Origin: JACCTU01 sp963700495 | GTDB lineage: Bacteria > Actinomycetota > Thermoleophilia > Gaiellales > Gaiellaceae | Assembly (NCBI GenBank): GCA_963700495.1 | Contig: CAVOXT010000001.1 | Coordinates: forward strand, 1,178,001-1,242,000 | Direction of reading: 5' to 3' | DNA: 64,000 nt | Shown here: positions 41,235 through 49,778 of the stretch, piece after piece | Layout of the letters: each line of letters begins with the position of its first letter | How positions within the stretch are numbered: position 1 is the stretch's first letter | Notes under the pieces: generated by a model | What the model saw: only the letters and a program-made list of their open reading frames with translations | The model's database searches: none | Told to the model about the DNA's origin: nothing | Made by a program: the position numbers and the translations under genes

Positions 41235-42868
41235 ACCTCGACCACCACGGGGAGAATCAGCGGACGGCGCCGGGTGCGGTCGTAGATCAGCTGGCCGACC
41301 GCGTCGTGGAGGTGCTCCTGCAGCAGCTTGATCTCGGACGTGTCTCTCTCGAGGAGCTCCCGAAGCACCCGCGCGGCCTCGTCGCGCATCTCCTCGAGCA
41401 CGGGCTCGGTCTCCGGAAAGCCGCGCGCGATCAGCTCAGGGCGAGCCGTCGCGTCGCCGTTCACGGTCGCGACGATGATCAGGACGCCGTCCTCGGACAG
41501 GCGCCGCCGGTCGCGGAGCGCCACGTCGCTCAGGTCGCCGACGCTCAGGCCGTCGACGAACGTGACACCGCTCTCAACGCTCCCGGCCTCGCGCACTCCG
41601 CTCGGTGAGAGCTCGATCACGGAGCCGTTCTCCACGATGAAGATCGCGTTTGCGGGGACGCCGGCGTCGCGCGCGAGGCGCGCGTGCGCCGAGAGCATCC
41701 GGAACTCGCCGTGCACCGGCATGACCGCCTTCGGCCGGACGAGCCCCAGGATCGTGCGGATCTCCTCCTGGCACGCGTGCCCCGAGACGTGCACCGGGGC
41801 GATCTCCTGGTGGAGCACCTCCGCTCCTATCTTCGACAGCCGGTTGATCGAGTCGTGCACCCGCAGCTCGTTTCCGGGCACCGGCTTGGCGGAGATGATC
41901 ACCGTGTCCTCCCGCTCGACACTGACGGCCGGGTGGTCGTTGTACGCGATCCGTGTCAGCGCCGACATCGGCTCACCCTGGCTGCCGGTCGTGAGGATCA
42001 ACTGTTGGTCGGGACGCAGGTCGCCGAGGTCCTGCGGCCGGACGATCACACCCTCGGGCACGTCCATGTAGCCGAGGTTGCGCGCGATGTTCGCGTTCTT
42101 GCGCATCGACCGTCCGACGATCGCGACCTTCCGCCCGCACTGGATCGCCACGTCGATCGCCTGCTGCATCCGGTGCACGTTGGACGCGAACGAGGTGACG
42201 AAGATCTTCCCCTTGCGCAGCGGGAAGATCTGGCGGAACGCCTCGCCGACGATCCGCTCGGACTCCGTGTAGCCCGGCCGCTCGGCGTTCGTGGAGTCGC
42301 CGATCAGCAGGTCGACGCCGCGGTTACCGAGTGCGGCGAGCTTGCCGACGTCCGTCCGCATGCCGTCGACCGGCGTGTGGTCCAGCTTGTAGTCGCTCGT
42401 CTGCACGATCAGCCCGGCCGGCGTGTCCAGCACGACCCCGACGTTGTCGGGGATCGAGTGCGCCATCCGGACGAACTCGAGCTTGAACGGGCCGAGCTCG
42501 ATCGGCGGGTCGTTCGGGTCGATCTCCCTCAGCTCGGCGCTGTTCAACAGCCCGTGCTCGTCGAGCTTGGACTTGACGAGGCCGAGCGTCAGGCGCGTCG
42601 CCCACACCTCCGGCACGTCGATCTCGCGCAGCACGTACGGGAGCGCGCCGACGTGGTCCTCGTGGCCGTGCGTGAGGATGATCGCGAGGATGTCGAGCTC
42701 GCGCAGGTAGCCGAAGTCGGGCAGGACGAGGTCGACGCCGAGGTGCTCGTCGCGCGGGAACGCGAGCCCCGCGTCCACGACGACCGCCTGGCCGCGGCAC
42801 TCGTACACGGTCATGTTCTTGCCGACCTCCCCGAGGCCGCCCAGCGCGACGATCCGAACCGGATCCAC
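41231..42868 (-). CDS. rnj: Ribonuclease J
   Basis: A 545-residue beta-CASP metallo-beta-lactamase ribonuclease with 5'-3' exonuclease and endonuclease activity. It has the zinc motif THGHEDHVGAL, a second ligand set (RMAHSIPDNVGVVL, SDYKLDHTP), the beta-CASP region with TTGSQGEPMSAL, VHVSGHACQEE and MPVHGEFRML, and the C-terminal RNase J domain. With RNase Y (26344-27876) and PNPase (46823-49321) it gives this window three core mRNA-decay enzymes. The GTG at 42868 lies 24 bases after dapA, and the gene is coupled to the helical protein downstream. Confidence 0.96.
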   Translation of the reverse strand: MDPVRIVALGGLGEVGKNMTVYECRGQAVVVDAGLAFPRDEHLGVDLVLPDFGYLRELDILAIILTHGHEDHVGALPYVLREIDVPEVWATRLTLGLVKSKLDEHGLLNSAELREIDPNDPPIELGPFKLEFVRMAHSIPDNVGVVLDTPAGLIVQTSDYKLDHTPVDGMRTDVGKLAALGNRGVDLLIGDSTNAERPGYTESERIVGEAFRQIFPLRKGKIFVTSFASNVHRMQQAIDVAIQCGRKVAIVGRSMRKNANIARNLGYMDVPEGVIVRPQDLGDLRPDQQLILTTGSQGEPMSALTRIAYNDHPAVSVEREDTVIISAKPVPGNELRVHDSINRLSKIGAEVLHQEIAPVHVSGHACQEEIRTILGLVRPKAVMPVHGEFRMLSAHARLARDAGVPANAIFIVENGSVIELSPSGVREAGSVESGVTFVDGLSVGDLSDVALRDRRRLSEDGVLIIVATVNGDATARPELIARGFPETEPVLEEMRDEAARVLRELLERDTSEIKLLQEHLHDAVGQLIYDRTRRRPLILPVVVEV

Positions 42869-42892
42869 GAGCTGAGTCTAGGTCGGAACCGG

Positions 42893-43774
42893 CTAGACGC
42901 GCGCCGGCTGGAGGAGTCTGAGGCGCTCGAGGCAGGAGCGGACGGCCTCCCGCTCCTCGTCGTTCGCCTCGACGAGCGGGAGCCTCAGCCCTCCCACCTC
43001 GTGGCCCAGGAGGTTGAGCGCGCACTTGATCGCGATCGGGTTCGAGACGACCTTGATCAGGTCGTAGGCGGGCCCGAGCTCCCGGTCGAGCTCTCGAGCA
43101 CCCTCGAGGTCTCCTTCTCTGCCCCGGCGGACCTGCTCGCGGACCTGCGGCCCGACGATGTGCGTGTGCACGCAGATGCCGCCGACGCCGCCGAGTTCGA
43201 GGAACGGCTGAATCAGGTTGTCGTCGCCTGCGTAGAGGTCGAGCCCGATCTCGACGATTCGCCTGGCCTGTTCGAGGTCGGCGTTCGCCTGCTTCACGGC
43301 GACGACGTTCGGGATCTCCGCCAGCTCGGCGATCGTCTCCGGCTCGATGTTGATCACGACCCGCGCGGGGATGTTGTAGACGACGATCGGCCGGTCGCTC
43401 ACCTGCGCGATCGCCTTGAAATGCTCGACAATCCCCCGTTGCGGCGGCTTGCTGTAGTACGGCGTGACGACGAGGAAGGCGTCGACGCCGAGTTCGTGCG
43501 CCATCTCCGTCAGGTGGACGGAGTGCGCGGTCGAGTACGTTCCGGTTCCGCCGACGACCCTTCCGCGCCCCTTCAGCTCGTCGACCGCGGTTGCGAAGAG
43601 CGTCAGACGCTCTTCATCCGCGAGCGTCGGCGACTCGCCGGTGGTGCCTGCTACCACGACGCCGTCGGAGCCGTTCTCGACCAGGTAGCTGCAGAGCTCT
43701 CTGAACTTGACGAAGTCGACCGCACCGTGGGAGTCGAAAGGCGTCACCGCTGCTGTCAGCACGTCGCCGAGCAT
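42893..43774 (-). CDS. dapA: 4-hydroxy-tetrahydrodipicolinate synthase
   Basis: A 293-residue TIM-barrel aldolase that condenses pyruvate with aspartate semialdehyde. The Schiff-base lysine is in VVAVKQANAD, the catalytic Tyr in VVYNIPARV, and VVAGTTGESPTL plus TGTYSTAHSV form the substrate site. It shares the operon with dapB upstream and rnj downstream. A 50-base gap separates it from dapB. Its product enters the dapD-dapC-dapE branch encoded at 15-18 kb. Confidence 0.95.
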   Translation of the reverse strand: MLGDVLTAAVTPFDSHGAVDFVKFRELCSYLVENGSDGVVVAGTTGESPTLADEERLTLFATAVDELKGRGRVVGGTGTYSTAHSVHLTEMAHELGVDAFLVVTPYYSKPPQRGIVEHFKAIAQVSDRPIVVYNIPARVVINIEPETIAELAEIPNVVAVKQANADLEQARRIVEIGLDLYAGDDNLIQPFLELGGVGGICVHTHIVGPQVREQVRRGREGDLEGARELDRELGPAYDLIKVVSNPIAIKCALNLLGHEVGGLRLPLVEANDEEREAVRSCLERLRLLQPARV

Positions 43775-43824
43775 GTCGAGATTCTACTTCGGTCTGCAGT
43801 CGGCGAGCTCCTGCGCGGTTCGAG

Positions 43825-44457
43825 CTAGTCGAGGAGCGCATCGAGGCCGACGGTGAGCCCCGGTGGAAGCGTCGGCAGCTTCTCGAGCGCGAGCAGCACC
43901 CCTGGGACGAACGCCTCGCGTGAGGTCGTGTCGTGGCGGATCGTGAGCGTCTGGCCCCGGCCTCCGAAGATCACCTCCTGGTGCGCGACGAGCCCCGGCA
44001 GGCGCACCGAGTGAATCGGCACGTCTCCGCCGATCAGCCGCGCGGTCGCCTGAGCGGTGCCCGAGGGTGCGTCGCGCTTGGTGTCCGAATGCAGCTCGAC
44101 GATCTCCGCTTTCGGCATCGCCTTCGCGGCCTGGGCGGCGAACTGCATCATCAGGACGGCCCCGATCGCGAAGTTCGGCGCGTGGAAGACCGCGAGCCCT
44201 TTCTGCCGCGCGAGCTCGGCCAGGGAGGTCAGGTCGGCGCCGGTCGTCCCGATCACGCAGGGCACCCCCGCGTCCAGGCAGCGCGTCACGTTGACGGCGA
44301 GCACGTCGGCCCACGTGAAGTCGACCGCCGCGTCGTGTCCTGCGAGCTCGACGTGGTCGTTGCGGAGGACGGGCGTCACCTCGTGCCCGGCCGCCTCGAG
44401 CGCCGGCTCGAGTACCGACCCGACCTTCCCTCCGGCGCCGAAGAGCGCGACTCTCAC
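43825..44457 (-). CDS. dapB: 4-hydroxy-tetrahydrodipicolinate reductase
   Basis: A 210-residue DapB. The Rossmann loop is VALFGAGGKVGS; VIGTTGAD and NFAIGAVLMMQ follow, and the active-site segment is ELHSDTKRDAPSGTA. The usual motif is E-L-H-H-x-x-K-x-D-A-P-S-G-T, so the catalytic-lysine region is intact but the second His is Ser. It is shorter than most DapB proteins (about 245-270), mainly in the N-terminal nucleotide-binding domain. It reduces dihydrodipicolinate with NAD(P)H. The GTG overlaps the M16 protease stop as GTGA. Confidence 0.92.
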   Translation of the reverse strand: MRVALFGAGGKVGSVLEPALEAAGHEVTPVLRNDHVELAGHDAAVDFTWADVLAVNVTRCLDAGVPCVIGTTGADLTSLAELARQKGLAVFHAPNFAIGAVLMMQFAAQAAKAMPKAEIVELHSDTKRDAPSGTAQATARLIGGDVPIHSVRLPGLVAHQEVIFGGRGQTLTIRHDTTSREAFVPGVLLALEKLPTLPPGLTVGLDALLD

Positions 44458-45743
44458 GCTGCCGCGAGAGCCCGCAGGCCCGGGTGAAGCCGTCCCAGCG
44501 CGCGCTTGAAGCGGGCCTCGCTCGGCCCGATCCCAGCGGCGGAGAGCCGCTCGGGCGCGAGCAGCAGCGCCGCGAGCCCGGACACACCCTCGGGCTCCAC
44601 CGCCTCGATCTCAGCGATGATCCGGTCGAACGAGAGCAGCTCGGTGTCGGTGATCAACGACTTGCCGAGCCGGCTCATCCGGTTCGACGTCGATTCCATC
44701 GAGAGGGTGATCCGACCCTTGAGGTTCTCCTTCGCCCGCTCGAGCTCGTTCGGGCGCAGGTTTCCGGCCGCAACGTCCGCGATCTGCTCCGCGACGATCT
44801 CGAGGCACGGCGCGAGGTTCTCCTCGCGCGTGCCCACGTAGACGCCGAAGAGCCCGGTGTCCGAGTACTGAGCGCCGAAGCTGTAGACCGCGTAGGCCAT
44901 CCCCCGCTTCTCCCGGATCTCCTGAAACAGCCGCGACGACGCCGAGCCGCCGAGGATCCCGTCGAGCAGGGACGCTGCGAAGCGGCGGCGGTCGGAACGC
45001 GAGATCCCCGGTGCGCCGACGCACACGTGGTACTGCTCGGTGTTCTTGCGCTGGAAGCGCACGCCCGCCGGCGGAACCTTGACGAGCGGCGGCCGGACCC
45101 GTGGGCCCTTCGACGACGGCGCCGTGCGCTGCGCCTGCTCGAGCAGCCGGACAAGGCGGTCGTGCTGGAGGTTTCCGGCAGCCGAGATCACGATGTTGCC
45201 GGGCGCGTACATCGACCGGTGGTAGGCGCTGATCGAGCGCTTCGGCACGGACGCGATCACCTCGCGCGTCCCGATCACCGGACGACCGAGCGCGTGCGAG
45301 CCGAAGACGGCCTGCGAGAAGAGATCGTGCACGAGCTCTTGCGGCGTGTCCTCGTACATCGAGATCTCCTCGAGCACGACCTCTCGTTCCGAGTCGACGT
45401 CGTCGAAGCGCGGCGCGAAGACCATGTCGCTCATGACGTTGACCGCGGTCTCGAGGTGTCTGTCCGGGATGCGCGCGTAGACGACCGTGTGCTCCCGCGA
45501 GGTCGCCGCGTTCAGCTCCGCGCCGAGCCCGTCGAAGATCTCCGCGATCTGCTGCGCGTCGTAGCGCTCCGAGCCCTTGAACAGGAGGTGCTCGATGAAG
45601 TGGGAGACACCGGCTTTGGCGTCGGTTTCGTCCCGCGAGCCGGCCCCGATCCAAACGCCCAGGGCGATCGAACGCACGGACGGGACACGCTCGGAGATGA
45701 CCCGCTCGCCCGAATCCAGCTCGGAAAGGACGTACTTCTGCAT
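44454..45743 (-). CDS. M16-family zinc peptidase (processing-protease-like)
   Basis: A 429-residue M16 protein with the inverted zinc motif HFIEHLLFKG and the downstream Glu in EREVVLEEISMYED, followed by an inactive second M16 half with KRGMAYAVYSF. It resembles MlpA/YmxG-type proteases that sit next to pnp and the dap genes in Bacillus and Streptomyces. Substrates are unclear. I chose the ATG at 45743 (MQKYVLSELDSGERV), matching the family; a TTG at 45770 is possible. It precedes dapB with a GTGA overlap. Confidence 0.9.
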   Translation of the reverse strand: MQKYVLSELDSGERVISERVPSVRSIALGVWIGAGSRDETDAKAGVSHFIEHLLFKGSERYDAQQIAEIFDGLGAELNAATSREHTVVYARIPDRHLETAVNVMSDMVFAPRFDDVDSEREVVLEEISMYEDTPQELVHDLFSQAVFGSHALGRPVIGTREVIASVPKRSISAYHRSMYAPGNIVISAAGNLQHDRLVRLLEQAQRTAPSSKGPRVRPPLVKVPPAGVRFQRKNTEQYHVCVGAPGISRSDRRRFAASLLDGILGGSASSRLFQEIREKRGMAYAVYSFGAQYSDTGLFGVYVGTREENLAPCLEIVAEQIADVAAGNLRPNELERAKENLKGRITLSMESTSNRMSRLGKSLITDTELLSFDRIIAEIEAVEPEGVSGLAALLLAPERLSAAGIGPSEARFKRALGRLHPGLRALAAA

Positions 45744-45802
45744 CGGGCGATGGTACTCGCTGGTTGGCAAATTCCGGGCCTAGGGGACAAAATCCCCCGC
45801 AC

Positions 45803-46771
45803 ATGTGCGCCCTTCGCCGCGCCGGGCTCTTCTTCCTTGCCGTCCTGGCCGCCGCCGCGCTCTCCGGCGTGGCCGCGCCCTCGGCCGGTCGGTTCTCGCG
45901 GGTGCCCGCGGGCGTCAGCGTCGGGGGCCTGCCGGTCGGCGGTTTCGGCTCGGAGGAGGCGCGGGGGCTCGTCCGAGCGCGGCTTGCAGAGCCCGTTCGC
46001 TTCCAGCTCGGCGCGCGCACGTGGAAGGCAACCGCAGGCCAGCTCGGAGTCGCCGCGGCCGTCGACGACGCGATCGCCGAGGCGCTCCAGGCCGGGACCG
46101 GAGAGAACGTCACGGTCGACGCGGCCGCGTCGCGGCCCGATCTGCTCCGCTACGTCACCTACCTGGGCCGCGCGCTCTCGCGGGCGCCGAAGAACGCGCA
46201 CCTGGCGGGGCTGGATCCAAGGCTCCGCCCCGTGATCGCGGGCGGCGTACCCGGTCGGAGGCTCGACCTTCGTGCGACCGCGGACGCAATCGATGCGGCG
46301 GTTCGCAGCGCGCAGCGCGAGCCGGTCCGGCCCGTCTTTCGTCTGATACCGCCCAAGGTGACGCGGCGCGACGTCGGCCCGGTGATCGTGATCCGCCGCG
46401 AGTCGAAGGGCCTGTTCCTCTACGACGGCAGGCGGCTCGTGCGCCGCCTCGGCGTCGCGACCGGCCAGGCGCGCTACCCGACGCCGCTCGGGACGTTCGC
46501 CGTCGTCCAGAAGCAGTACCACCCCTGGTGGTATCCGCCCGACTCGGACTGGGCGAAGGGCCTGAAGCCGGTGCCGCCCGGGCCGGGCAACCCGCTCGGC
46601 ACCCGCTGGATGGGCCTCTCTGCCTGGGGCGTCGGCATCCACGGCACGCCCGACGCCGCGTCGATCGGGTACTCGGCGTCGCACGGCTGCATCCGGATGC
46701 GGATCCCGGACGCGGAGTGGCTGTTCGGCCGCGTCCGCATCGGGACGCCGGTCGTCATCGTCAGCGCCTAG
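45803..46771 (+). CDS. L,D-transpeptidase with N-terminal peptidoglycan-binding-like domain
   Basis: A 322-residue exported protein. A signal peptide (RRAGLFFLAVLAAAALSGVAAPSAG) is followed by a PG_binding_4-like domain (about 60-170) and a YkuD catalytic domain with IHGTPDAASIGYSASHGCIRM, where the Cys is the nucleophile and both His are present. It makes 3-3 peptidoglycan cross-links or anchors proteins. The ATG at 45803 puts the signal peptide at the N-terminus. It is divergent from the M16 gene and converges on pnp, separated by a strong hairpin at 46782-46811. Confidence 0.92.
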   Translation: MCALRRAGLFFLAVLAAAALSGVAAPSAGRFSRVPAGVSVGGLPVGGFGSEEARGLVRARLAEPVRFQLGARTWKATAGQLGVAAAVDDAIAEALQAGTGENVTVDAAASRPDLLRYVTYLGRALSRAPKNAHLAGLDPRLRPVIAGGVPGRRLDLRATADAIDAAVRSAQREPVRPVFRLIPPKVTRRDVGPVIVIRRESKGLFLYDGRRLVRRLGVATGQARYPTPLGTFAVVQKQYHPWWYPPDSDWAKGLKPVPPGPGNPLGTRWMGLSAWGVGIHGTPDAASIGYSASHGCIRMRIPDAEWLFGRVRIGTPVVIVSA

Positions 46772-46781
46772 ATGGTTGAAG

Positions 46782-46811
46782 GCCGGGGGAAGCCGTGCGG
46801 CTCCCCCCGGC
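46782..46811. terminator. Bidirectional hairpin between the L,D-transpeptidase and pnp
   Basis: Fourteen-base arms at 46782-46795 and 46798-46811 pair with one mismatch and a very short loop. It lies in the 51-base gap between two convergent stops (46771 and 46823), where a shared terminator is expected. There is no T-run on either strand. Confidence 0.75.
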
Positions 46812-46822
46812 GGGTGCCCTCC

Positions 46823-49321
46823 CTAGTCGCGCGGGGCGCGGTCGCGGCCGCCTCGCGGGGCGCCGCCCCGTCCGCCGCGGCGGTCGCGGTCGCCGCCGCG
46901 CGGCCGCTCCTCACGCGGCTCGCGCGGAGGCGCGTCCTTCGCGCGCTCGATCAGCTCCTCCGGCTGGACGAGCGACCCGTTCTCGTGCTTCGCGACGAGC
47001 TTGAGCCCGATCCGGCCGCGGTCCTTGTCGACCTCCTGCACGAGCACGTCGAGCACGTCGCCGCGTGCGATGACGTCCTCGATGTGGCCGACCCGGCCCG
47101 GCCCGACGTTCGACACGTGCAGGAGCCCGTCGGTGCCCTTCTTCAGCTCGACAAACGCGCCGAAGTCGGTCGTCTTGACGACCCTGCCCGTGTACTGGTC
47201 GCCGACCTCGGGATCCTTGGTGAGCGCGGTGATCGCGGAGATCGCGGCGTTCGCCTTGTCGCCCTCGGTGGCGTAGATGAGGATCGTGCCGTCTTCCTCG
47301 ATGTCGATCTGGACGTCGTAGTCCGACTCGAGCGAGCGAATGGTTTCGCCGCCCTTGCCGATCACCATCCCGATGTACTCCGGGTTGATCTTGACCGTCG
47401 AGATACGCGGCGCGTGCCCCCTGAGCTCCTGCCGAGGCTCCGGGATCGCCTCGAGCATCTTGTCGAGGATGAAGTCACGCGCCCGCTTCGCCTGGGCGAG
47501 CGCGTCGCGCATGATCTGCTGGGTGACGCCCGTGATCTTGATGTCCATCTGGAGCGCGGTGATGCCGTTGCGAGACCCGGCGACCTTGAAGTCCATGTCG
47601 CCCAGGTGGTCCTCCGCGCCCTGGATGTCCGTCAGGATCACGTAGTCGTCGCCCTCCTTGACGAGGCCCATCGCGATGCCCGAGACCGGCGACTTGATCG
47701 GAACGCCGGCGTCGTACAGCGCGAGTGTCGACCCGCAGACCGAGCCCATCGACGACGACCCGTTCGACTCGAGGGTCTCCGACACGATGCGGATCGTGTA
47801 GGGGAAGTCCTCGGAAGCAGGGATCACCGGCTCGAGCGCCCGCTGCGCGAGCGCGCCGTGGCCGATGTCGCGCCGCTTCGGGCCGCGCATGAAGCCCGTC
47901 TCCCCGACCGAGTAGGGCGGGAAGTTGTAGTGGTGCATGTAGCGCCGCTCCTGCTCGAGGGAGAGGTCGTCGATCTTCTGCCCCTCCTTCGCGGTCCCGA
48001 GCGTCAGCAGCGTCATGATCTGCGTCTGACCGCGCGTGAAGAGCGCCGAGCCGTGCGTGCGCGGGCTGACCCCCACCTCGCACTCGATCGGACGGATCTC
48101 CTCGGCCTCGCGACCGTCCGGCCGGCGCTTGTCGATCGCGATCTTGCGGCGGACGAGGTTCTTGTAGGTCGCCTCGGCCGCACGCTTCACGAACTGGCGC
48201 GTCAGGCCGTCCTTCACCTGCGGCCCTTCGCCGTCGACGGTCGCCGGCCCGACCGGGAACGGCAGGTCCACCGTTTCCTCGATCCGGTCGAAGAGCAGGC
48301 TCCGCTTTGCCGACCTGAGCTCCTTCGAGTCCTGCTCTGCGTCGGTCAGCGCCTTCAGGTCGTTCTCGAACTGGCTGCGGACGTGCTCCTGCACCGTTTC
48401 CAGCCGAAGCCGATCGAGGATCAGCGTGAGGCTTGCCTTCACCTGCGTGCGACGGACGATGTCCTCCTCCGTCGAGTCCATCGACAGCGTCGGGGAGAGT
48501 TCGTCCACGAGCTCCTCGAGGACGGCGCCCGCCTCTCGCAGCCCGGCCTCTTCGATCCGCTGGCGGATCCGTCCGGCGACCTGCTGCTCGAGCTCCTGGG
48601 TGATCTCGACGTCGAGGAACTTGGGCTTGCCGACCCGCCGGCGCAGCTCCTCTTGGGCCTCGCAGAGCTTGACGATCTCGCGATGCGCGACCTCGAACGC
48701 CTCGAGCATCTCGTCCTCGGGGATCTCCTGCCCGCCCGCCTCGATCATCGTCAGGCCGTCCTTCGTGCCGACGACGATGAGGTCGAGCGTCGACTCCTGC
48801 AGGTCGGGCAGCGTCGGGTTGACGACGAGCTTCCCGTCGATGCGCCCGATCCGGGCCGCACCGACCGGCCCCTGGAACGGCAGCGACGAGATCATCAGCG
48901 CCGCGGAGGCGCCGTTGATGCACAGGATGTCGTGCGGGGTGATGAGATCGGCGGAGAGGACCGTCGCGATCACCTGCACCTCGTTCTTGAAGCCCTTCGG
49001 CCACAGCGGCCGGATCGGGCGGTCGATCATCCTCGCGGTCAGGATCGCGCGCTCGCTCGGGCGTCCCTCGCGCTTGAAGAAGCCGCCGGGGATCTTCCCG
49101 GCCGCGTACATCCGCTCCTCGACGTCGACCGTAAGCGGGAAGAAGTCCGCGCCTTCGCGCGCCTCCATCCGCCCCACGGCCGTCGCGAGGACCATCGTGT
49201 CGCCCGAGCGAACGAGCACGGCGCCGTCGGCCTGCTTGGCCAGCTTGCCGCTCTCGAACGTGATCTCGGTGTCGCCGACCGTGACGGGCACGGTCGCGAC
49301 GCTTTCAGTCAACGTGCTCAC
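46823..49321 (-). CDS. pnp: Polyribonucleotide nucleotidyltransferase (PNPase)
   Basis: An 832-residue phosphorolytic 3'-5' exoribonuclease. It has two RNase PH domains (the second with FPYTIRIVSETLESNGSSSMGSVCG and GIAMGLV), a central helical domain, a KH domain (PEYIGMVIGKGGETIRSLE) and an S1 domain (YTGRVVKTTDFGAFVELKKGTDGLLHVS). A basic Arg/Gly-rich tail of about 35 residues (RPRGGDRDRRGGRGG) extends beyond the usual end and may bind RNA. The GTG at 49321 has GGAGGT seven bases upstream. rpsO lies upstream and a large hairpin sits between them, as in the classic rpsO-pnp arrangement. Confidence 0.96.
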   Translation of the reverse strand: MSTLTESVATVPVTVGDTEITFESGKLAKQADGAVLVRSGDTMVLATAVGRMEAREGADFFPLTVDVEERMYAAGKIPGGFFKREGRPSERAILTARMIDRPIRPLWPKGFKNEVQVIATVLSADLITPHDILCINGASAALMISSLPFQGPVGAARIGRIDGKLVVNPTLPDLQESTLDLIVVGTKDGLTMIEAGGQEIPEDEMLEAFEVAHREIVKLCEAQEELRRRVGKPKFLDVEITQELEQQVAGRIRQRIEEAGLREAGAVLEELVDELSPTLSMDSTEEDIVRRTQVKASLTLILDRLRLETVQEHVRSQFENDLKALTDAEQDSKELRSAKRSLLFDRIEETVDLPFPVGPATVDGEGPQVKDGLTRQFVKRAAEATYKNLVRRKIAIDKRRPDGREAEEIRPIECEVGVSPRTHGSALFTRGQTQIMTLLTLGTAKEGQKIDDLSLEQERRYMHHYNFPPYSVGETGFMRGPKRRDIGHGALAQRALEPVIPASEDFPYTIRIVSETLESNGSSSMGSVCGSTLALYDAGVPIKSPVSGIAMGLVKEGDDYVILTDIQGAEDHLGDMDFKVAGSRNGITALQMDIKITGVTQQIMRDALAQAKRARDFILDKMLEAIPEPRQELRGHAPRISTVKINPEYIGMVIGKGGETIRSLESDYDVQIDIEEDGTILIYATEGDKANAAISAITALTKDPEVGDQYTGRVVKTTDFGAFVELKKGTDGLLHVSNVGPGRVGHIEDVIARGDVLDVLVQEVDKDRGRIGLKLVAKHENGSLVQPEELIERAKDAPPREPREERPRGGDRDRRGGRGGAPRGGRDRAPRD

Positions 49322-49345
49322 TTTCTACCTCCATCCTCCGGGGAA

Positions 49346-49396
49346 GGTGGAGGTTTGAGTCAGCGCCCCGCCTCGGCGCTCGCTCAAACTTCCACC
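49346..49396 (-). promoter_or_regulatory. Large stem-loop between rpsO and pnp
   Basis: An outer 14-base stem (49346-49359 with 49383-49396, one mismatch) encloses an inner 6-base stem (49362-49367 with 49375-49380). It lies wholly between the rpsO stop and the pnp start. In Escherichia coli and other bacteria a hairpin here is cut by RNase III, after which PNPase represses its own message. A terminator or attenuator role is also possible. Confidence 0.75.
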
Positions 49397-49415
49397 CTCC
49401 AGTTCGCGTTCGGCC

Positions 49416-49685
49416 TTATCGTCTGAGGCCCAACTCCTTGATCAGTGCGCGGTACCCATCGAGATCGGTCCGCTGCATGTAGTTCAGGAACCGGCGGCGG
49501 CGACCGACGAGCTTCAGCAGCCCGCGCCGCGAATGATGGTCGTGCGAGTGCGTCCGCAGATGCTCGGTGAGCTGGTTGATCCGCTCCGTCAGCATCGCGA
49601 CCTGGACGCGCGTCGAGCCTGTGTCGCTCGCGCCCGCCCCGAATTTGCCGATCAGCTCCTGCTTGGCTTCCTTGGTGAGACCCAT
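49416..49685 (-). CDS. rpsO: 30S ribosomal protein S15
   Basis: An 89-residue S15, which binds the 16S rRNA central domain early in 30S assembly. DTGSTRVQVAMLTERINQLTEHL, HSRRGLLKLVGRRRRFLNY and the C-terminal YRALIKELGLRR are all standard. The ATG at 49685 is preceded by a very strong AAGGAGGT. It is upstream of pnp and divergent from the gamma-glutamyltransferase gene. Confidence 0.98.
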   Translation of the reverse strand: MGLTKEAKQELIGKFGAGASDTGSTRVQVAMLTERINQLTEHLRTHSHDHHSRRGLLKLVGRRRRFLNYMQRTDLDGYRALIKELGLRR

Positions 49686-49778
49686 CAGACCTCCTTCAGA
49701 CGACTCCGCGGTCCCAGTACGCCGCGCGGAAGCTGCGCGCACGACCGAGGCCGCGGTCGGCGCATAGGGTAGCGAACG

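Noticed and set aside
46772..49426. Open frame of 884 codons on the plus strand opposite pnp
   Set aside because: High-GC antisense shadow; pnp on the minus strand has full domain support.
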